A stretch of 17,180 nt of DNA from Flavobacteriales bacterium UBA3442 (GTDB taxonomy: Bacteria > Bacteroidota > Bacteroidia > Flavobacteriales > Schleiferiaceae), in contig DFSH01000054.1 in assembly GCA_002378565.1 (NCBI GenBank), positions 5,179 to 22,358 of the forward strand, given 5' to 3'. The translations under genes and the position numbers were made by a program. The notes below the pieces were generated by a model, which saw only the letters and a program-made list of their open reading frames with translations, was not told where the DNA came from and searched no databases. How positions within the stretch are numbered: position 1 is the first letter of the stretch; every line of letters begins with the position of its first letter. Shown here piece after piece: positions 1-7,972 of the stretch.

Positions 1-755
1 ACCCCTTCCTTGGTTCAGTATTCACATTCACCACGTTGCTGATTGCCATCCCCTCTGCGGTAAAGGCCTTCAACTACATGACCACCTTGTGGAAGGGCAA
101 TTTGCAATTCACACCTGCCATGCTCTTCTCTATTGGTTTGGTATCCACCTTTGTAGCAGGTGGACTGACAGGTATCATTCTTGGCGATAGCGCATTGGAC
201 ATCAATGTCCATGACACAATGTTTGTTGTTGCTCACTTCCATATTGTGATGGGTTTGTCAGCCATATTTGGCATGTTTGCGGGCGTCTACCACTGGTACC
301 CTCGCATGTACGGTCGCATGATGAACAAGCGCATGGGGTACTTGCATTTCTGGATCACCTTTATTTCAGCTTATGGCGTATTCTTCCCCATGCACTTTTT
401 GGGGTTGGCCGGTTTGCCACGTCGCTATTTCACCAACGCAGAATTTCCCATGTTCGACGAATTGCAGGATATCAATTTGATCATTACAGTCTTTGCTTTG
501 CTGGGCGGCATTGTGCAATTGGTATTCTTGTTCAACTTCTTCTACAGCATGTGGCGTGGTGCGAAAGCCCCACAAAACCCTTGGAGGGCGAACACCTTAG
601 AATGGACAGCTCCGGTGGCGCACATCCACGGCAACTGGCCTGGTGAGATTCCTGAGGTTCACCGCTGGCCTTATGACTACAGCAAGCCTGGTCATGATGA
701 GGACTTTGTTCCCCAAAATGTCCCCATGAAAGATGGTGAAGTTGGTCATTCATGA
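1..755 (+). CDS. ctaD: Cytochrome c oxidase subunit I, C-terminal part (5' end outside window)
   Basis: Catalytic subunit of a haem-copper terminal oxidase in the inner membrane, which reduces O2 to water and pumps protons. The frame is open from the first complete codon at position 3, so the start lies upstream. The signature VHDTMFVVAHFHIVMG is present. By family alignment, the two histidines of HFH (codons at 234 and 240) are the axial ligands of haem a3 and haem a, and the His-Asp pair at 210-215 lies in the Mg-site region. Several hydrophobic helices follow. The hydrophilic tail, with HIHGNWPGEIP and DFVPQNVP, is typical of Bacteroidota subunit I. The N-terminal helices, including the CuB ligands, are not in the window. 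A terminator starts 20 bp after the stop, so this is the last gene of its transcript. Family assignment is very secure; the exact oxidase subtype (aa3 or caa3) cannot be told from this part. Confidence 0.95.
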   Translation, partial: PFLGSVFTFTTLLIAIPSAVKAFNYMTTLWKGNLQFTPAMLFSIGLVSTFVAGGLTGIILGDSALDINVHDTMFVVAHFHIVMGLSAIFGMFAGVYHWYPRMYGRMMNKRMGYLHFWITFISAYGVFFPMHFLGLAGLPRRYFTNAEFPMFDELQDINLIITVFALLGGIVQLVFLFNFFYSMWRGAKAPQNPWRANTLEWTAPVAHIHGNWPGEIPEVHRWPYDYSKPGHDEDFVPQNVPMKDGEVGHS

Positions 756-775
756 TGGCAATACAACAAGCAATG

Positions 776-804
776 AACCCGATGCGTGCATCGGGTTTTT
801 TTTT
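776..804 (+). terminator. Intrinsic terminator after the oxidase subunit I gene
   Basis: The arms AACCCGATGC (776-785) and GCATCGGGTT (788-797) are perfect reverse complements. In practice the innermost pairs open to form the loop. A run of nine T (796-804) follows directly. This is a textbook rho-independent terminator separating the oxidase transcript from ruvB. Confidence 0.9.
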
Positions 805-840
805 GATGCCTAGATCAGCTTCCATGCATAACTTGTGGTC

Positions 841-1860
841 ATGACACGATTCCTCTCAGGCGACAATGATGATCTCGAAATGGAAGTTGAGTTGAAACTC
901 AGACCGGCTTCTTTCGATGACTTTGCCGGCCAGGAAAAAATCCTTGAAAACCTGAAAGTTTTTGTGGAAGCGGCCATTGCGCGTGAGGATGCCTTGGATC
1001 ATGTCCTCTTGCATGGCCCTCCGGGTCTTGGCAAAACCACCCTTGCGCACATCATTGCCAATGAGATGCACGCAAACATTCGACTCACCTCTGGACCTGT
1101 TCTGGACAAGCCGGGCGATTTGGCTGGTTTGCTGACAAGCCTGGAAGATGGTGATGTGCTCTTCATTGATGAGATCCATCGACTCAGTCCGGTGGTTGAG
1201 GAGTACCTGTATTCGGCTATGGAAGATTTCAGCATTGACATTGTTTTGGAAACCGGGCCCAGTGCCCGTTCGGTTCAAATTCAACTCAAACCCTTCACCC
1301 TGATTGGCGCCACCACGCGCTCGGGCTTGTTGACATCCCCCTTGCGAGCCAGGTTTGGCATTTCATCTCGCCTGCAATACTACAGCCATGAACTCCTCTC
1401 AACCATTGTTGAACGCTCAGCAGGCATACTGAATGTGCCAATTGAAGCCGATGCCTGTGTGGAGGTCTCAAGACGAAGCAGAGGCACCCCCAGGATTGCC
1501 AATGCCTTGTTGCGTCGCTTGCGTGACTTTGCACAAGTCAAAGGAACAGGTGTTGTGGATATGGCCATTGCCAAATTTGGCATGGAATCCCTTGATGTAG
1601 ATGCCTCTGGTTTGGATGAAATGGACAACAAGATTTTGTCTGCGATCATTGATAAATTCAAAGGGGGTCCTGTTGGTCTTGGAACGCTGGCAATAGCTGT
1701 GAGCGAACAAGCAGAGACCATTGAAGAGGTGTATGAACCCTACTTGATCCAGGAAGGTTACTTAGCAAGAACCCCAAGGGGCCGTGTTGCCATGGATAAA
1801 TCCTTCAAACACCTTGGTCGGAAGTTGCCGGGCAATACGGGGCTATTCAATGATCAATGA
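841..1860 (+). CDS. ruvB: RuvB, Holliday junction branch migration helicase subunit
   Basis: Hexameric AAA+ ATPase that pulls DNA through RuvA-bound Holliday junctions during recombinational repair. The product is 339 residues from ATG 841, the usual family length. Walker A is GPPGLGKT (59-66), Walker B is LFIDE (107-111), sensor 1 is in LIGATTR (154-160), and LRARFG (168-173) carries the arginine finger. The C-terminal winged-helix region contains [18 protein letters not shown] (298-315). A GTG at 835 would add two residues, but ATG 841 fits better because homologues start just before a short acidic leader. The gene follows the terminator at 776-804, so it needs its own promoter; TAACTTG at 829-835 is only a weak -7-like match. 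The stop overlaps the queG start (ATGA, 1857-1860), implying translational coupling. ruvA lies about 7 kb downstream, and ruvC is not in the window. Confidence 0.97.
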   Translation: MTRFLSGDNDDLEMEVELKLRPASFDDFAGQEKILENLKVFVEAAIAREDALDHVLLHGPPGLGKTTLAHIIANEMHANIRLTSGPVLDKPGDLAGLLTSLEDGDVLFIDEIHRLSPVVEEYLYSAMEDFSIDIVLETGPSARSVQIQLKPFTLIGATTRSGLLTSPLRARFGISSRLQYYSHELLSTIVERSAGILNVPIEADACVEVSRRSRGTPRIANALLRRLRDFAQVKGTGVVDMAIAKFGMESLDVDASGLDEMDNKILSAIIDKFKGGPVGLGTLAIAVSEQAETIEEVYEPYLIQEGYLARTPRGRVAMDKSFKHLGRKLPGNTGLFNDQ

Positions 1861-2777
1861 GTTCTCCTGCTGAGATTCTGAAGGCACATGCGAACCAGTT
1901 GGGATTCATGGCCTGTCGTGTGGCAAAGGCTGAGTTTCTTGAAGAAGAAGCACCACGTTTGGATGCTTGGCTTGGGAATGGCTTCCAGGGGTCCATGGCT
2001 TACATGAACAACCACCATGACAAGCGACTGGATCCACGCTTGCTGGTTCCTGGCGCCAAGTCTGTCATCACCTTGGCCTACAATTACTTCCCCGAAAAGG
2101 ATGAAGCAGAGGATGACCACCCCAAGATGGCTAAATACGCTTATGGCATGGATTACCATCGGGTCGTCAAGGACAAGCTATTTGAGCTCATGCATTTGCT
2201 GCAGGCTGATTTAGGGCAAATTGGAGGACGGTGTTTTGTTGATTCCGCCCCTGTCATGGAGCGGGCATGGGCCAAGCGTTCGGGCCTTGGATGGGTTGGA
2301 AAGCATGGCCTGATTCTGCGCAAGGGAGAGGGGTCATTTTTCTTTCTTGCAGAGCTGATTGTGGACATGGCATTCACGGTGGATCAGCCAGTGATGGACC
2401 ATTGCGGTACCTGCACCAAGTGCATCGATGCCTGCCCCACGCAGGCTATCATCGCACCTGAAGTTGTGGATGCCAACAAGTGCATTTCTCACTTAACCAT
2501 TGAACTCAAAGGCGCCATGGATGATGCCTTTCAGGGTCAGTTGAAGGATTGGGTGTTTGGCTGTGATATTTGCCAGGATGTGTGTCCTTGGAATAGCCAC
2601 AGCAAGCCTCATGACGAGCCTGATTTCATGCCGGGTAAATGGACGGAAATGGACTTGAAGGACTGGACATCAATGAGCAAAGAGGCCTTTGACAGGGTTT
2701 TTGATCAGCACCCATTGAAACGCACGGGCTATGATGGATTGATGCGCAATCTGAAGGTGAATGGCTTCAAGGCCTGA
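1857..2777 (+). CDS. queG: QueG, epoxyqueuosine reductase
   Basis: Cobalamin-dependent iron-sulfur enzyme that reduces epoxyqueuosine to queuosine at the wobble position of GUN-anticodon tRNAs, the last step of queuosine synthesis; cytoplasmic. The product is 306 residues. The family signature runs from [14 protein letters not shown] (128-141) into SGLGWVGKH (142-150), including the conserved Asp129. Ferredoxin-like cysteines follow: [12 protein letters not shown] (Cys183, 186, 189, 193), then Cys209 and CDICQDVCP (Cys236, 239, 243), which together can hold two 4Fe-4S clusters. The C-terminal HEAT-like extension seen in some homologues is short or absent. The start ATG sits inside the ruvB stop (ATGA), which supports it. 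The 3' end overlaps the converging gene on the minus strand by 11 bp. Confidence 0.96.
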   Translation: MSSPAEILKAHANQLGFMACRVAKAEFLEEEAPRLDAWLGNGFQGSMAYMNNHHDKRLDPRLLVPGAKSVITLAYNYFPEKDEAEDDHPKMAKYAYGMDYHRVVKDKLFELMHLLQADLGQIGGRCFVDSAPVMERAWAKRSGLGWVGKHGLILRKGEGSFFFLAELIVDMAFTVDQPVMDHCGTCTKCIDACPTQAIIAPEVVDANKCISHLTIELKGAMDDAFQGQLKDWVFGCDICQDVCPWNSHSKPHDEPDFMPGKWTEMDLKDWTSMSKEAFDRVFDQHPLKRTGYDGLMRNLKVNGFKA

Positions 2778-3624
2778 TGGCCAGTTCTGCAGCCTGCATC
2801 ACCTTGTAGTTGTCCTTGTCATACAGAATGGCTACCCAATGGCATTGTGAAGCATCCCACTGTGGGTCAAGGGTGAATGTGACCTTTTCTGTGAAGACAT
2901 CACCAGATGCCACGGAAGTGGCGCTGAGACTTTTGCCAAATGTCCCAAGGGGTGCTGCCCTGTATACATTGTTGTGCCTGTACGTCAAGTTCCTGGTGTT
3001 GTTGGGCATCAATTGTGGGGAAATAATGCCTGATTCTTTGAGGTATATCGCAAGTGCAATGCCATGACTGCTGGCTTGTGACATGCTCACATTGACATCC
3101 AATACGGCCACATCAGACAGGCTGTCAAAGGAGGCTTTCAGCTGGAATAAGGCTTCGGTACCCAAGGCAAGTTCACCTGCGGTGAGGCTTGTCCATGCGG
3201 TGTAGGATTTTTGTTGTGAGTTGGGGTAGTCCATGCGCTGAACCATGCCTAAAGGCAATGCAAATATGTTAAAAAAGGTGGCCAAGTCTTCCCCAGTGGT
3301 TGTTGTAAAGTCCGTGGGGTAGTCGGTGGTGACGCCAGTGAAATTTGATGGCCCTGCATGGATGGCTAAGCTGACCACCGATGAGCCATAGAGGCTGTCC
3401 AAGGCTTTTATGGCTTTGCCTGCCTTGGGGCAGTTTTTGCAGCGATGCCCGGTGAAATCCTCAACCAAAACGACCCGGCCTGTTTGTATCAGGCTATCGC
3501 CCTGAATGATGGAGTTGGTATCAATGGGGTTCGGACCACCCCCCTTGAATGGCTCGTCGATCACGTCACAACTTGTAGACAGAAGGCCAGCTATGATGAG
3601 AAGAAAGCAAGCAAGCCGTGTCAT
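2767..3624 (-). CDS. Omp28-like lipoprotein with a thioredoxin-type CXXC
   Basis: Predicted lipoprotein of 285 residues. The N-terminus is a short signal peptide ending in the lipobox LSTSC, with Cys19 as the lipidated residue, followed by a Gly/Pro-rich linker. VLVEDFTGHRCKNCPKAGKA (53-72) matches the start of the Omp28 family: a beta strand, then a CKNC pair (Cys62, Cys65) placed as in thioredoxin-like folds. One more cysteine, Cys261, lies near the C-terminus. There is no T9SS sorting domain, so it is probably held at the outer membrane by its lipid. Its ATG overlaps the stop of the upstream barrel gene (ATGA, 3621-3624), making it the last gene of a three-gene unit. No terminator follows; the end runs 11 bp into queG. 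The family call rests on motif and context, and the molecular function is not established. Confidence 0.82.
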   Translation of the reverse strand: MTRLACFLLIIAGLLSTSCDVIDEPFKGGGPNPIDTNSIIQGDSLIQTGRVVLVEDFTGHRCKNCPKAGKAIKALDSLYGSSVVSLAIHAGPSNFTGVTTDYPTDFTTTTGEDLATFFNIFALPLGMVQRMDYPNSQQKSYTAWTSLTAGELALGTEALFQLKASFDSLSDVAVLDVNVSMSQASSHGIALAIYLKESGIISPQLMPNNTRNLTYRHNNVYRAAPLGTFGKSLSATSVASGDVFTEKVTFTLDPQWDASQCHWVAILYDKDNYKVMQAAELAIRP

Positions 3625-5288
3625 AATGAAGAGGTGATTGAAATGCTGAGACCGTTAGATGGTGGTACCACACGACAGACACCGCCGACACAAAAGACGC
3701 CTTGTTGTTGGCGGCCATAACCGATTTGGAATCGGGTGGGTCCATTGAAGTGGATGACAGAGACAATGGGGTAGTGAAGTCGCCGTGAGGGGGTGGGATG
3801 GCCGTAGTTGTAGATGTCTTGTGCTGCAAGGGTCCAATTGGATGAGATGGTCCACTCAAGGAGTCCCATCGCCATGTCACCACGATAGCCATCGGCTAAA
3901 GCCAGCTGAATTTCAGAACGTAGGGTTTGCTTGTTGGCTAAGCGGAACTGGTTTTCCCAAACGACGGCTTGCACATGAATGACAGAGTCCATGTTGGGTG
4001 AGTCCAGAATCACGGCATCGCCTACCCCATCAATCAAAACGGTTTTGTTGTAACGAAGATCATAAAAGGTCAACATGGTTTTGTAGGAACGAGAGTATTT
4101 TTTTGACCAGCTTGCATTGATGTCCTGGAAATAGGGAATCTCACCGGCTTTTAACCAATCTGACTGGTAGCCCATGCTGCCTGCCTGCGCCATGCTACCA
4201 TCATCCAGCACTTGCTTATCTATGCTTTGCGCGATGCTTGCGTTGAAGACGAACAGGGTGCCGTATTTGCCGCCGAGCTTGCTGCCTCGAGGGAGTTGAT
4301 AGCTGACTTCAACTTGACCGCCTTGCTCACCATTGATTTGGGTTGCATAGGGATAAAGGGAAGGCAGGGCATAGAGATGGGGTGTGGTACTTGAAGGTAA
4401 AAAATTAACAAAGAGATCGAATTGCTGCGCATTGCGATCGGAGCGGAAGCTCATGTTGTCAATGCGCTTGCCTGAAAGCAAGAGGCCAAAGCCTTTTTTC
4501 GCAAAAGTCAAGGTGCTTACAAGGGCTTGGCCTGGTCGGTAGATGTAGCCGTTATCGTAGCTAGGGTCATTGATTTTGTAGGCATACTCTGATGACCAGT
4601 CCCATAAACCCTTGCTGACATCGCCTCGAATGGCCCAAGCCCCTACATTGTTTGGTAAATTCAAAATGGGGTCATAGCCGCGCTGAAATTTACTTACAAA
4701 GGAAGCGCCAATGCTGGCAAAGACGCCTTTGTCTGACAGTTTTGGGAATGGTTGGGTTAAGTCCCAGCCCAGGTCCACCCCACGCAAGACACCTTCACCC
4801 GTGGCAAAGTACAAGCGTTGACGTCCCATGACGGCTTTAATTTGAAGGCCATTCCCAAGATCGCCAATGAGACGAACCCCGTCCATGGCATTGTCAAGTC
4901 CAAGGCCTCGTTCTTCGTAGGAACGAAAAATCAAGCCTGAGCCAAATTGCTCATAGTAATTGCCGACTGTGAAGTTCCAATCCCCTTGCTGCCATTGTGC
5001 ATACCTGTAGGCAATGCCTTCGCCACGGTAGCCTGTAGGAAAACCAAGCATGACGTTTTGGTAGTTTTCATAGCGAAGACCTGCCGTGAAATTCCCAGAT
5101 TGATAGGTTATCAAGGCATGGCCTTGGCCTAGGAATTCTTCGTCGGGGTAGAATTCACCGGTTGGATCAAGCACCTTGTCCTCAAGGTACCATTGCGCAT
5201 CACTCTGGAACAGCACACTCACCTTGCCCTGTCCGTGAAGGGTTGGCATCAATAGGTAGGCAATCAAAGCCAGCCGAAATGCCTTCAT
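3621..5288 (-). CDS. DUF6029-like outer-membrane beta-barrel protein
   Basis: A 555-residue protein with a signal peptide (about 1-20, ending LHGQ) followed by alternating aromatic and hydrophobic strands, with Gly/Tyr/Trp-rich turns throughout, as in outer-membrane beta-barrels. Blocks such as YYEQFGSGLIFRSYEERGLG (112-131) and LRGVDLGWDL resemble the DUF6029 family of Bacteroidota, for which I know no established function. It has exactly two cysteines, Cys533 and Cys538, in FCVGGVCRVVPPSNG just before the last predicted strand, which ends in SSL. The start overlaps the stop of the thioredoxin gene (ATGA, 5285-5288), and the stop overlaps the start of the Omp28-like lipoprotein (ATGA, 3621-3624). 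Barrel topology is confident; the family name is moderately confident. A role in thiol chemistry is inferred only from the cysteine pair and the neighbours. Confidence 0.75.
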   Translation of the reverse strand: MKAFRLALIAYLLMPTLHGQGKVSVLFQSDAQWYLEDKVLDPTGEFYPDEEFLGQGHALITYQSGNFTAGLRYENYQNVMLGFPTGYRGEGIAYRYAQWQQGDWNFTVGNYYEQFGSGLIFRSYEERGLGLDNAMDGVRLIGDLGNGLQIKAVMGRQRLYFATGEGVLRGVDLGWDLTQPFPKLSDKGVFASIGASFVSKFQRGYDPILNLPNNVGAWAIRGDVSKGLWDWSSEYAYKINDPSYDNGYIYRPGQALVSTLTFAKKGFGLLLSGKRIDNMSFRSDRNAQQFDLFVNFLPSSTTPHLYALPSLYPYATQINGEQGGQVEVSYQLPRGSKLGGKYGTLFVFNASIAQSIDKQVLDDGSMAQAGSMGYQSDWLKAGEIPYFQDINASWSKKYSRSYKTMLTFYDLRYNKTVLIDGVGDAVILDSPNMDSVIHVQAVVWENQFRLANKQTLRSEIQLALADGYRGDMAMGLLEWTISSNWTLAAQDIYNYGHPTPSRRLHYPIVSVIHFNGPTRFQIGYGRQQQGVFCVGGVCRVVPPSNGLSISITSSL

Positions 5289-5821
5289 TGTTGAGTGGAT
5301 TGACTGCGCATTATTTCCCCTCTGTTTAATTTCAATTTTTCATTGTGAGCCAAGGCCTCAATTTGTTCAATCAATACCTCTTCCTCTCCAGGTACATAGC
5401 GGTTGGATTCCCAGACGATTTCACCTTGAGCATTCAAAAGGAAAGTGTGAGGCACATTGTTGACACCCATGGCCCGTCGCAAGTCACTATTGGCATCAAC
5501 GTAGACGTCATAGTTCCAGCCTCGAGAGGCCACAAACGGCGCAACACGCGAACTGGTTCTGGCATTGTCAATAGAAATAGCCACCATTCTCAAGTTGGCA
5601 TCAGCGACCAAATCTTCATGGTAGTCTGCCATGGCATCGAGTTCACTGATACAAGGCTTGCACCATGTTGCCCAAAATGAGACGACCATCGGACCATCAT
5701 GGGTCAATTCGGATGCTTTGATGCTTTGCTTTTTCAATGTCTGAATGGTGACATCAGGTAAGCCCTGACCGAATGCGCCAATGCTGATAACAAGGATACT
5801 AAGTAACAAGAGTTGTCTCAT
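5285..5821 (-). CDS. TlpA/ResA-like periplasmic thioredoxin
   Basis: A 178-residue exported thioredoxin-fold protein. Residues 1-19 form a cleavable signal peptide (ISIGAFGQ), placing it in the periplasm without a retained anchor. The fold is clear: MVVSFWATWCKPC (45-57) carries the active-site pair Cys54/Cys57, which are its only cysteines; MVAISID (79-85) is the next strand; and GVNNVPHTFLL (119-129) carries the cis-proline Pro124 before the last strands. Such proteins usually reduce or exchange disulfides in periplasmic substrates. It is the first gene of the overlapping unit with the DUF6029-like barrel and the Omp28-like lipoprotein. A terminator hairpin ends only 6 nt before its ATG, leaving almost no leader. 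The specific substrate is unknown. Confidence 0.9.
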   Translation of the reverse strand: MRQLLLLSILVISIGAFGQGLPDVTIQTLKKQSIKASELTHDGPMVVSFWATWCKPCISELDAMADYHEDLVADANLRMVAISIDNARTSSRVAPFVASRGWNYDVYVDANSDLRRAMGVNNVPHTFLLNAQGEIVWESNRYVPGEEEVLIEQIEALAHNEKLKLNRGEIMRSQSTQQ

Positions 5822-5827
5822 GTGGGT

Positions 5828-5871
5828 AAAAAAAATAAAAAATCCAGAAAGACCAATGGTCCCTCCGGATT
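5828..5871 (-). terminator. Intrinsic terminator of the T9SS/Omp28-like gene, directly upstream of the thioredoxin gene
   Basis: Read on the minus strand, AATCCGGAGGGACC (5871-5858) pairs with GGTCTTTCTGGATT (5854-5841) across an ATT loop. This is a continuous 14-bp stem if three G-U pairs are allowed. It runs into T4-A-T8 (5840-5828). The plus strand has no T-run on the far side, so the terminator works in one direction. It begins 23 nt after the stop of the 654-residue protein gene and ends 6 nt before the thioredoxin ATG. Confidence 0.85.
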
Positions 5872-5894
5872 AAAAGATGGTAGTAATCAGAGGC

Positions 5895-7859
5895 TTAATG
5901 AGCTACTGACAAGCGGATGCTACGAATGGCGCCATCAATTGTCACCTGTGCGGTGTACAATCCAGTGGCTAGATCTTTAACGTCCATAGCGATCACATGG
6001 TTACCAGCAGTGAATGTTTCAGCATCAACAGAGATGACCAATTGACCAGTAGTGTTGTAAATACTCACAGCTATCGTCGCTTCCTTGTTCAGCTCAACTT
6101 CAACATTTGCCACATCTGTTGCAGGGTTGGGGTAAGCAGTGATGGATGCGGGCAAGCTGATCTCGTCAAGACCGAGAGCGGAGTTGGCAACCCAAATGTT
6201 GTCCAAGTAAAACGCTTGGTGCCCTGCGGAGATCCCTTCGAATTTAAAAATAGCTTCTGTTGCTGATGCATAAGCTGCAAGATTTAATTCAGTGGTTACC
6301 CATTCACTGGCTTGAGGGTAAAAACGGTATTGCGCCCCGGGATCAGCACCTGTGACAAGCGCATTGCCGCCTGGCGCAAACAGGCTATTCCATGTGCTAC
6401 CACAATCTGTTGAAACAGAAATCTTGAACTGGTCAGCGCTTGAACCACCACGTTTAGCGTAAGCATGGGTCATGAATAGCTTAGGTGATGAAAGCGTTGA
6501 GAGATTCATTTTCTTGGTGATGATGTACGCTGAGGTGTTAGGAGCAATGGTTGGAAAATCCCAGCGCATAGACATGGTCGATTGTCCGTGTCCACCTAAA
6601 TTCCAATTGACACCATTAGAAATTCCCTGATTCACAGCAAACACACGAGGGGCTGATGCAGAAGAATAGGCATATATGAAGTCATTGTTTGGAGAATCTC
6701 CTAAGGCGTGGGACTGAAAGCCTTCGTTGTAAGGTGTAGCAGTAGGAGTTGGGTCTAGCGCACTGATGGTCACCGTTGACGACGTGTTGTTCATGCCATT
6801 GTAGTCAGCTGTCCCGTTGGGATTGGTAACCGTTGCTATGAATTGGGTGGAACCGGAAATGGTGGTTTGTGGAAATGTGATGGTAGCTGTTTGCCCAGCG
6901 CTGATGCTGCCGGACCAAGCTTGGCTAACGGGAGTTCCTCCATTGAGTGTGTAGGCAACATCGGCTGAAGTGATGGTCAGCGAACCAGCGTTTTCAATGG
7001 TGACAGAAGGGGTCAAGTAGGGGTCACATAAGCCGCCAGTTGAAGCTGAAACAGATTGAATACCAGCGTCAGGCAAGTTGGATACAGTTTGCGGAGCGCT
7101 GTATGCTGCATTGACAACATCCTTGTTGTTATCATCTTGAACAAATGCTACAATAGCTACTTCACCAAGGTTGGCGATGTAGGTTGGCAAAGCCACATTG
7201 AAGCTAAAAGTTTGTGAAGCGCCAATGGCCCAGCTGTCAGCGAGTGTGGTGCCACCGGCATTTGGCAGCATTTTACGCATTACACTGTAAAAATCTGATT
7301 CGCCATTGCTTCCAGGAGCTGTTGCGTAGTTGATTTCTTCTTCGACGATCACAGTATGCAGCTTCAAAGAGCCAGAGGAGCCTGAACTGAATGCAGAAGA
7401 TGTGCTGTTAGATATGTTCACCGCAATCTGGACGGAGTCATAGGTACTGTTCAGCGTATGTGTTGCTAAAAGAGCCAGTCCAGGAGCAACCGCGTAACGC
7501 GTATTGATGGCAGCGGCTGTGGCATTTGCTGGAGCGCCTGAGTATGAGCTGCCTGTCGGAGCAACACCGTCCATGGCTGACCAAGGCACACCGCTCACAG
7601 AGTAATAGCTTACACGGGTTGCCGCATCAGCGGGGTTGGCTGCATTCATGGGGTCTACACCTGGCCAGCTGGTCTGGTACTTGATGGAAATTGCCTTGGC
7701 GCTATTGGCAGCTAACAGAGCGTTGAAGGCAGGATTTTGTGAGGCACATGGGCCACAAGATGCTTGGGTGAATTCCTCAAAAAGGACCAGTCGAGTAGGC
7801 TGTGCAGTGATAGCGGCGTAGCCAATCATGGCAACTAATGCAAGGGTAATTTTTTTCAT
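5895..7859 (-). CDS. Secreted Omp28-like protein with CGPC motif and T9SS type A sorting domain
   Basis: A 654-residue multidomain export product. The signal peptide (1-19, cut near AITA|Q) is followed by LVLFEEFTQASCGPCASQNP (24-43), an Omp28/thioredoxin-like start with the pair Cys35/Cys38. Next, roughly in order, come the rest of that domain to about 260; an Ig/CARDB-like domain (270-372) with Cys278; a lectin-like 'choice-of-anchor J' type domain (about 375-560) with Cys486; and a C-terminal sorting domain (about 565-654) with AYPNPA and TGLYTAQV. The sorting domain implies export through the SprA translocon encoded about 1.5 kb away on the other strand, then surface attachment or release. 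Only the N-terminal and C-terminal assignments are firm; the middle domains are inferred from pattern. The gene starts in the divergent regulatory region and has its own terminator. Confidence 0.88.
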   Translation of the reverse strand: MKKITLALVAMIGYAAITAQPTRLVLFEEFTQASCGPCASQNPAFNALLAANSAKAISIKYQTSWPGVDPMNAANPADAATRVSYYSVSGVPWSAMDGVAPTGSSYSGAPANATAAAINTRYAVAPGLALLATHTLNSTYDSVQIAVNISNSTSSAFSSGSSGSLKLHTVIVEEEINYATAPGSNGESDFYSVMRKMLPNAGGTTLADSWAIGASQTFSFNVALPTYIANLGEVAIVAFVQDDNNKDVVNAAYSAPQTVSNLPDAGIQSVSASTGGLCDPYLTPSVTIENAGSLTITSADVAYTLNGGTPVSQAWSGSISAGQTATITFPQTTISGSTQFIATVTNPNGTADYNGMNNTSSTVTISALDPTPTATPYNEGFQSHALGDSPNNDFIYAYSSASAPRVFAVNQGISNGVNWNLGGHGQSTMSMRWDFPTIAPNTSAYIITKKMNLSTLSSPKLFMTHAYAKRGGSSADQFKISVSTDCGSTWNSLFAPGGNALVTGADPGAQYRFYPQASEWVTTELNLAAYASATEAIFKFEGISAGHQAFYLDNIWVANSALGLDEISLPASITAYPNPATDVANVEVELNKEATIAVSIYNTTGQLVISVDAETFTAGNHVIAMDVKDLATGLYTAQVTIDGAIRSIRLSVAH

Positions 7860-7887
7860 CGGGCAGGTAATGGAATTATTTATCCGA

Positions 7888-7895
7888 CAAATGTA
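7888..7895 (-). promoter_or_regulatory. Candidate -7 element for the 654-residue secreted protein gene
   Basis: The minus strand reads TACATTTG, a full match to the Bacteroidota -7 consensus TAnnTTTG, 28 bp before the ATG at 7859. No TTG -33 element is seen at the expected distance; the palindrome at 7913-7931 occupies that place. A second match, TAGTTTTG (7953-7946), lies further upstream. Confidence 0.5.
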
Positions 7896-7912
7896 CGCGA
7901 TAGGCTAGAAAT

Positions 7913-7931
7913 ATGGCTAAATATTAGCCAT
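7913..7931. promoter_or_regulatory. 19-bp palindrome, candidate operator
   Basis: ATGGCTAA (7913-7920) and TTAGCCAT (7924-7931) are perfect inverted arms around ATA. The core GGCTA is repeated in the flanking arms at 7903-7907 and, reversed, at 7984-7988, giving four copies in under 90 bp. The palindrome begins 17 bp from the minus-strand -7 match, where RNA polymerase would contact -33. It could be a dimeric regulator site; no regulator gene is nearby. Confidence 0.5.
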
Positions 7932-7972
7932 GAATTGAAGTGCGGCAAAACTAAATAATTAATTCTCGTTTA

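Noticed and set aside
835..840. GTG start two codons before the ruvB ATG
   Set aside because: It is possible, but ATG 841 is the stronger start and gives the usual family N-terminus.
856..1284. Open frame of 142 codons on the minus strand, antisense to ruvB
   Set aside because: It lies wholly inside a certain gene, has no recognisable protein motif, and is explained by codon bias of ruvB.
2771..2782. GGCC-TGAT-GGCC hairpin at the queG / Omp28-like junction
   Set aside because: It is a 4-bp stem with no T-run on either strand, so it does not qualify as a bidirectional terminator.
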